Source: an uncultured Clostridia bacterium
Lineage (GTDB): Bacteria; Bacillota; Clostridia; Christensenellales; CAG-314
Direction: 5' to 3'
Assembly (NCBI GenBank): GCA_937875645.1
Contig: CALLXO010000166.1
Coordinates: forward strand, 1-7,747
DNA: 7,747 nucleotides
Shown: positions 5,258 through 7,747 of the stretch, piece by piece
How the letters are laid out: each line of letters begins with the position of its first letter
Numbering within the stretch: the stretch's first letter is position 1
The notes under the pieces: model-generated
What the model was told of the DNA's origin: nothing
What the model saw: the letters and a program-made list of their open reading frames with translations, nothing else
The model's database searches: none
Translations under genes and position numbers: made by a program

Positions 5258-5377
5258 CGGCAAAGAACACGAGTTTGATACAAAATGCACCCGGTAGCCT
5301 CGTTGCCGTTTGTTGGGTGAACACCCCAGCTGTTTCCCGTTTGTTCCGTGTGCAGGGGTGAACACATTTTGGCTACC
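5258..5377. repeat. Structured, repeat-rich segment downstream of the NOV-domain gene
   Basis: Direct repeats: CCGTTTGTT at 5306-5314 and 5337-5345; GGGTGAACAC at 5315-5324 and 5356-5365. The two words abut in the first copy and are separated by ten bases in the second. Inverted repeats: CGGCAA (5258-5263) with TTGCCG (5303-5308), with CGAG (5270-5273) and CTCG (5299-5302) inside; CAAAATG (5281-5287) with CATTTTG (5365-5371); GGTAGCC (5293-5299) with GGCTACC (5371-5377); CACCCC (5322-5327) with GGGGTG (5355-5360). The segment is visibly richer in G and C than the AT-rich DNA on either side. It could be a dispersed intergenic repeat (REP- or MITE-like), a structured 3' UTR or an RNA. A 65-codon minus-strand frame (5367-5170) covers it but has no ribosome site and looks spurious. 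Confidence 0.5.
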
Positions 5378-5401
5378 TAAGGACAATAAAACAGCAACAT
5401 G

Positions 5402-7747
5402 TCAACTGTTTTCAAAAAAGAATTGAAATTCTGTTAATAGCTTCGAAGCTTCAAATTCACATGTTTTATGCGGTCCATCGATTTTATTACCTTTAGTATC
5501 GACAAGATACAATTCATAGTACCCGGAATGGTCATTTGCAAAATTATATTCAGCCAGTGACATATAAAATGATTTAGTTGCTGCTTTTACTTCAATGTAA
5601 TGCTTTTTTCCATCTCTCCAATATTCCATATCATAAACAGTTGAATTATTTCGTTCTGAGGGTATGTCAGAGTTTTCAGAAGTCCACCTCAGTGAAGAAA
5701 TGGACAATACCAGTTTTTCGCGCACCATTTTTTCAGCGTCGTAACCACACTTTGCCTTGTTAATGTTATCTTCGTTTATAGAGTTTTTTGTGTGGGGCTT
5801 TCCGCCATTGTGATAATGAGAGCTATCAGATAGAGTAGAGATGCTCTTTATAACACCTTTTTTCAATTTTATTGTGTTTGGATCAAGAGGGAGTTGATTG
5901 TTTTCAGGATTACTTGGAGAAGAAATATTTTGCTTTCTGAAATTTTCTCTTATTGTTTCGGATTTTTGATCATCAAGGAAGTAAATCAAAGACTTCAATT
6001 CCAGATTTTCATCAATAAAGTCTCCAAATTCTGTATCAGCAAAACCAGAAGAAAGCAACTTATAGTTCCTCTCATAAATGACATTGGCACTTGTAGATAC
6101 ATCTGCAAAAACTAATGCTGGGAATACTTTATTTAATTTGCCCTCGAAATCAAAATCGATACTGTTTTCAAGCTCATCATTTTGGGGGTTATAAAATTTA
6201 AATTTCAAGTATTGTCTGTAAAAAAACTTTTGTTCAGAAACTTCTTTCCCCTGATATTGGATAAATAATTTGTTTTTATAATCCATTTCGTGGCGAGAAA
6301 TATAGTCCTTCATCTTCTTTCTATACCATGGGATAAGATCAATCTTATATTCAAATCCGTTTTCTCTTATAGAATCAACATCCATGCTTTTTGCAGACAG
6401 CAAGATAATAATTGTATTACAATTCTCAATAGAACTAAAATGGCTAAAATCGATGCTGTCAAGTAGTTCCGAATCATATGGCAAATTTAGAACTTCCGCT
6501 AAATTAACTCTGATTTGATTTTGTGACACTTGGTTAACAACATCAAGTGAACCAAAATATTTTTCTACTAAAAATTTTCGCCCTTCTTTATCCCGAAAAA
6601 GCTCTCCGAGTTGGTTTGGAATTTCATTGATTGTAGTGTTAGCAACTTGAGCAAATATTTCTTCAATACAAGTAGAAATCTTCCGATAATCAAGATCCAC
6701 ATCATCGCTTACATATATTAACCATGAAGAGCCTTTGTCTTTTATTAACAGATAGTTAAAGTCGATCTCTTGAGTTTCTCCGTTGTCAATGAGAATAACT
6801 TCAGATACGATTTTAACTCGCATATTTTCAATTCTTTTGTTGATATTATCGTTACGCTCACCCCACGCACGTGCAAAGGTTATAAATTCTCTATAATCGC
6901 TTTGAAAATCACCATCCTTCCTGTGAAGAATAATACTATTACCATCAACAGTGTATTTTTCTTCGAATTTTTGAACACCAAAAATACTTTTGAAAATATC
7001 AAAAGAACCATTTCTGAGTGGTGTATGCATAATATGGTAGTTGCCTACATTGACTTGTATGCTATTACTAAAGTATGACGATGTTGCTTTGAAATAACAT
7101 TTGCCGTCACGATTTTGCGTGAATACTTTTCCTTCTCTATGAAATTTTTTGTAGTTTTCAGAAGATTCAAATATATTATTTTCGAGTTCTGCTATTTCGC
7201 GATAAATTTTCTCAGAAATTTGACCGGATTCATCCATTTCGGGTAGTTTTAACAGAACTGAATAAAAGTCATTTGAACCAAGCTCTGAAATTTTATCGTG
7301 CACACCAACTTTAAGAAGAAAAGTTTTTAGTTCTTTCTGGGATATACCAATAGAATCCGCCATATCTTTAATAAATTTGCTCGTTATAGTTGGAACAACG
7401 TTTGAAATATCTAAACCATTGTACGCAAATATGCATTGATTCGGTTTAAATTTAACTCCTTTGATTTCAAGCCAATTAGAATTTTGGATAATGAAACTGA
7501 TATAACTCTTTTTGTAATCCGAAAAACTGGAATCTCGTGTAGCATATACCTTACAATCCCACCGAAAAGATATTTGTCCAGAATGTTTTAAATCAAGTTC
7601 CTCTTGCATATTATGGTCTTTGTCAACCCATTGGATTAATTCATAAATAGAAATATTTTTCAGTATCTCTTCAAGATCAGAAATAATATTGTAAGAAGCC
7701 TCCTTTAGTCTTGGATTCCGCTCATCTGCTTCGTTACCAGGTAAGAG
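5402..7747 (-). CDS. Large protein with C-terminal NO VEIN (DUF3883) nuclease-fold domain (5' end outside window)
   Basis: At least 781 residues are encoded here. The first ATG in frame is at 7609, but the 46 codons before it to the window edge contain no stop, no ATG/GTG/TTG and no ribosome site, so the true start lies beyond 7747. Numbered from that internal Met, residues 622-735 match the DUF3883 / NOV C-terminal domain, a PD-(D/E)xK-like fold: GYDAEKMV (Glu626), YDMEY (Asp660), IEVK (Glu673, Lys675) and the following YMSLAEYNFA. An Asn/Ser-rich linker (about 565-618) precedes it. The central part is mixed alpha/beta with no helicase or Walker motifs seen. In bacteria this domain often ends very large proteins whose N-terminus is a sacsin/Hsp90-like ATPase, often in accessory or defence-type loci; whether that N-terminus exists here cannot be seen. 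It is probably cytosolic. The nuclease role is inferred from the fold only. Confidence 0.75.
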   Translation of the reverse strand, partial: LLPGNEADERNPRLKEASYNIISDLEEILKNISIYELIQWVDKDHNMQEELDLKHSGQISFRWDCKVYATRDSSFSDYKKSYISFIIQNSNWLEIKGVKFKPNQCIFAYNGLDISNVVPTITSKFIKDMADSIGISQKELKTFLLKVGVHDKISELGSNDFYSVLLKLPEMDESGQISEKIYREIAELENNIFESSENYKKFHREGKVFTQNRDGKCYFKATSSYFSNSIQVNVGNYHIMHTPLRNGSFDIFKSIFGVQKFEEKYTVDGNSIILHRKDGDFQSDYREFITFARAWGERNDNINKRIENMRVKIVSEVILIDNGETQEIDFNYLLIKDKGSSWLIYVSDDVDLDYRKISTCIEEIFAQVANTTINEIPNQLGELFRDKEGRKFLVEKYFGSLDVVNQVSQNQIRVNLAEVLNLPYDSELLDSIDFSHFSSIENCNTIIILLSAKSMDVDSIRENGFEYKIDLIPWYRKKMKDYISRHEMDYKNKLFIQYQGKEVSEQKFFYRQYLKFKFYNPQNDELENSIDFDFEGKLNKVFPALVFADVSTSANVIYERNYKLLSSGFADTEFGDFIDENLELKSLIYFLDDQKSETIRENFRKQNISSPSNPENNQLPLDPNTIKLKKGVIKSISTLSDSSHYHNGGKPHTKNSINEDNINKAKCGYDAEKMVREKLVLSISSLRWTSENSDIPSERNNSTVYDMEYWRDGKKHYIEVKAATKSFYMSLAEYNFANDHSGYYELYLVDTKGNKIDGPHKTCEFEASKLLTEFQFFFENS

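Larger units (their letters stand above)
4788..5401. other. 614-base stretch without a convincing conventional gene
   Basis: This stretch separates the PH-like gene from the large minus-strand gene that ends at 5402. From left to right it holds a hairpin with T-run (4857-4890), a good promoter (4930-4959), a possible small RNA with an embedded 28-codon reading frame (4966-5129) closed by a strong terminator (5106-5129), an AT-rich tract (about 5130-5255), and a GC-richer, repeat-rich segment (about 5258-5377). No tRNA, rRNA, CRISPR repeat or transposase remnant is recognisable. The small open frames here have no ribosome sites. Confidence 0.6.

Noticed and set aside
5170..5367. Minus-strand 65-codon frame starting MCSPLHTEQTG
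   Set aside because: No ribosome site precedes it, its first half lies across the repeat-rich segment and its second half across AT-rich DNA, and it shows no domain; it looks like a by-product of the repeat.
5578..7078. Plus-strand frames at 5578-5763, 5894-6115 and 6770-7078
   Set aside because: They are antisense to the continuous DUF3883-type coding frame and show no ribosome sites or recognisable domains.
7607..7609. ATG at 7609 as the true start of the NOV-domain gene
   Set aside because: The same frame is open for all 46 codons to the window edge, and no ribosome site precedes this ATG.

Overview
The window looks like chromosomal DNA from a low-GC, Clostridia-type Firmicute. It is AT-rich, Shine-Dalgarno sites are strong (AAGGTGAT, AGGGGA, AAAGGTGA, GAGGT), and the rsmD-coaD pair sits beside a YlbJ-type sporulation membrane protein gene, a neighbourhood typical of sporulating Firmicutes. 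No RNA gene or marker fixes the genus. Identifications come from recognising motifs by eye, without database searches.

Layout. (1) Positions 2-919, plus strand: the 3' part of a ylbJ-like gene that enters from the left edge. (2) Positions 1095-3162, minus strand: a compact operon rsmD -> coaD -> DAHP synthase (first enzyme of the shikimate pathway). rsmD and coaD share an ATGA overlap, and the DAHP synthase gene starts inside the end of coaD. YlbJ and the operon converge on a 175-base gap. (3) Positions 3247-4224, minus strand: an Eis-like GNAT acetyltransferase upstream of the operon. (4) Positions 4225-4331: a divergent promoter region with a 6-bp-arm inverted repeat over the -35 regions of both outward promoters. 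(5) Positions 4332-4787, plus strand: a small two-helix membrane protein with a PH-like tail. (6) Positions 4788-5401: a 614-base stretch without a convincing conventional gene. It holds two terminator-like hairpins, a promoter and terminator pair bounding an apparent small transcript (about 4966-5129), and a structured, repeat-rich, GC-richer segment (about 5258-5377). (7) Positions 5402-7747, minus strand: the 3' 2.3 kb of a large gene ending in a NO VEIN C-terminal (DUF3883) nuclease-fold domain. Its reading frame is open to the right edge, so its true start is outside.

The operon combines rRNA modification, coenzyme A synthesis and aromatic biosynthesis, all housekeeping jobs. Its three enzymes each carry substitutions at positions normally kept for catalysis or substrate binding: VPPY for DPPY in RsmD; GSFAP for GSFDP, NKP for KKP and KSIR for RGLR in CoaD; KARSN for KPRTT and GYLG for GYKG in DAHP synthase. 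This shared divergence, the putative small RNA, and the structured repeat downstream of the large NOV-domain gene are the observations most worth a second look. The right-hand part (4788-7747) reads as accessory DNA. No complete new multi-gene system can be demonstrated from this window alone.
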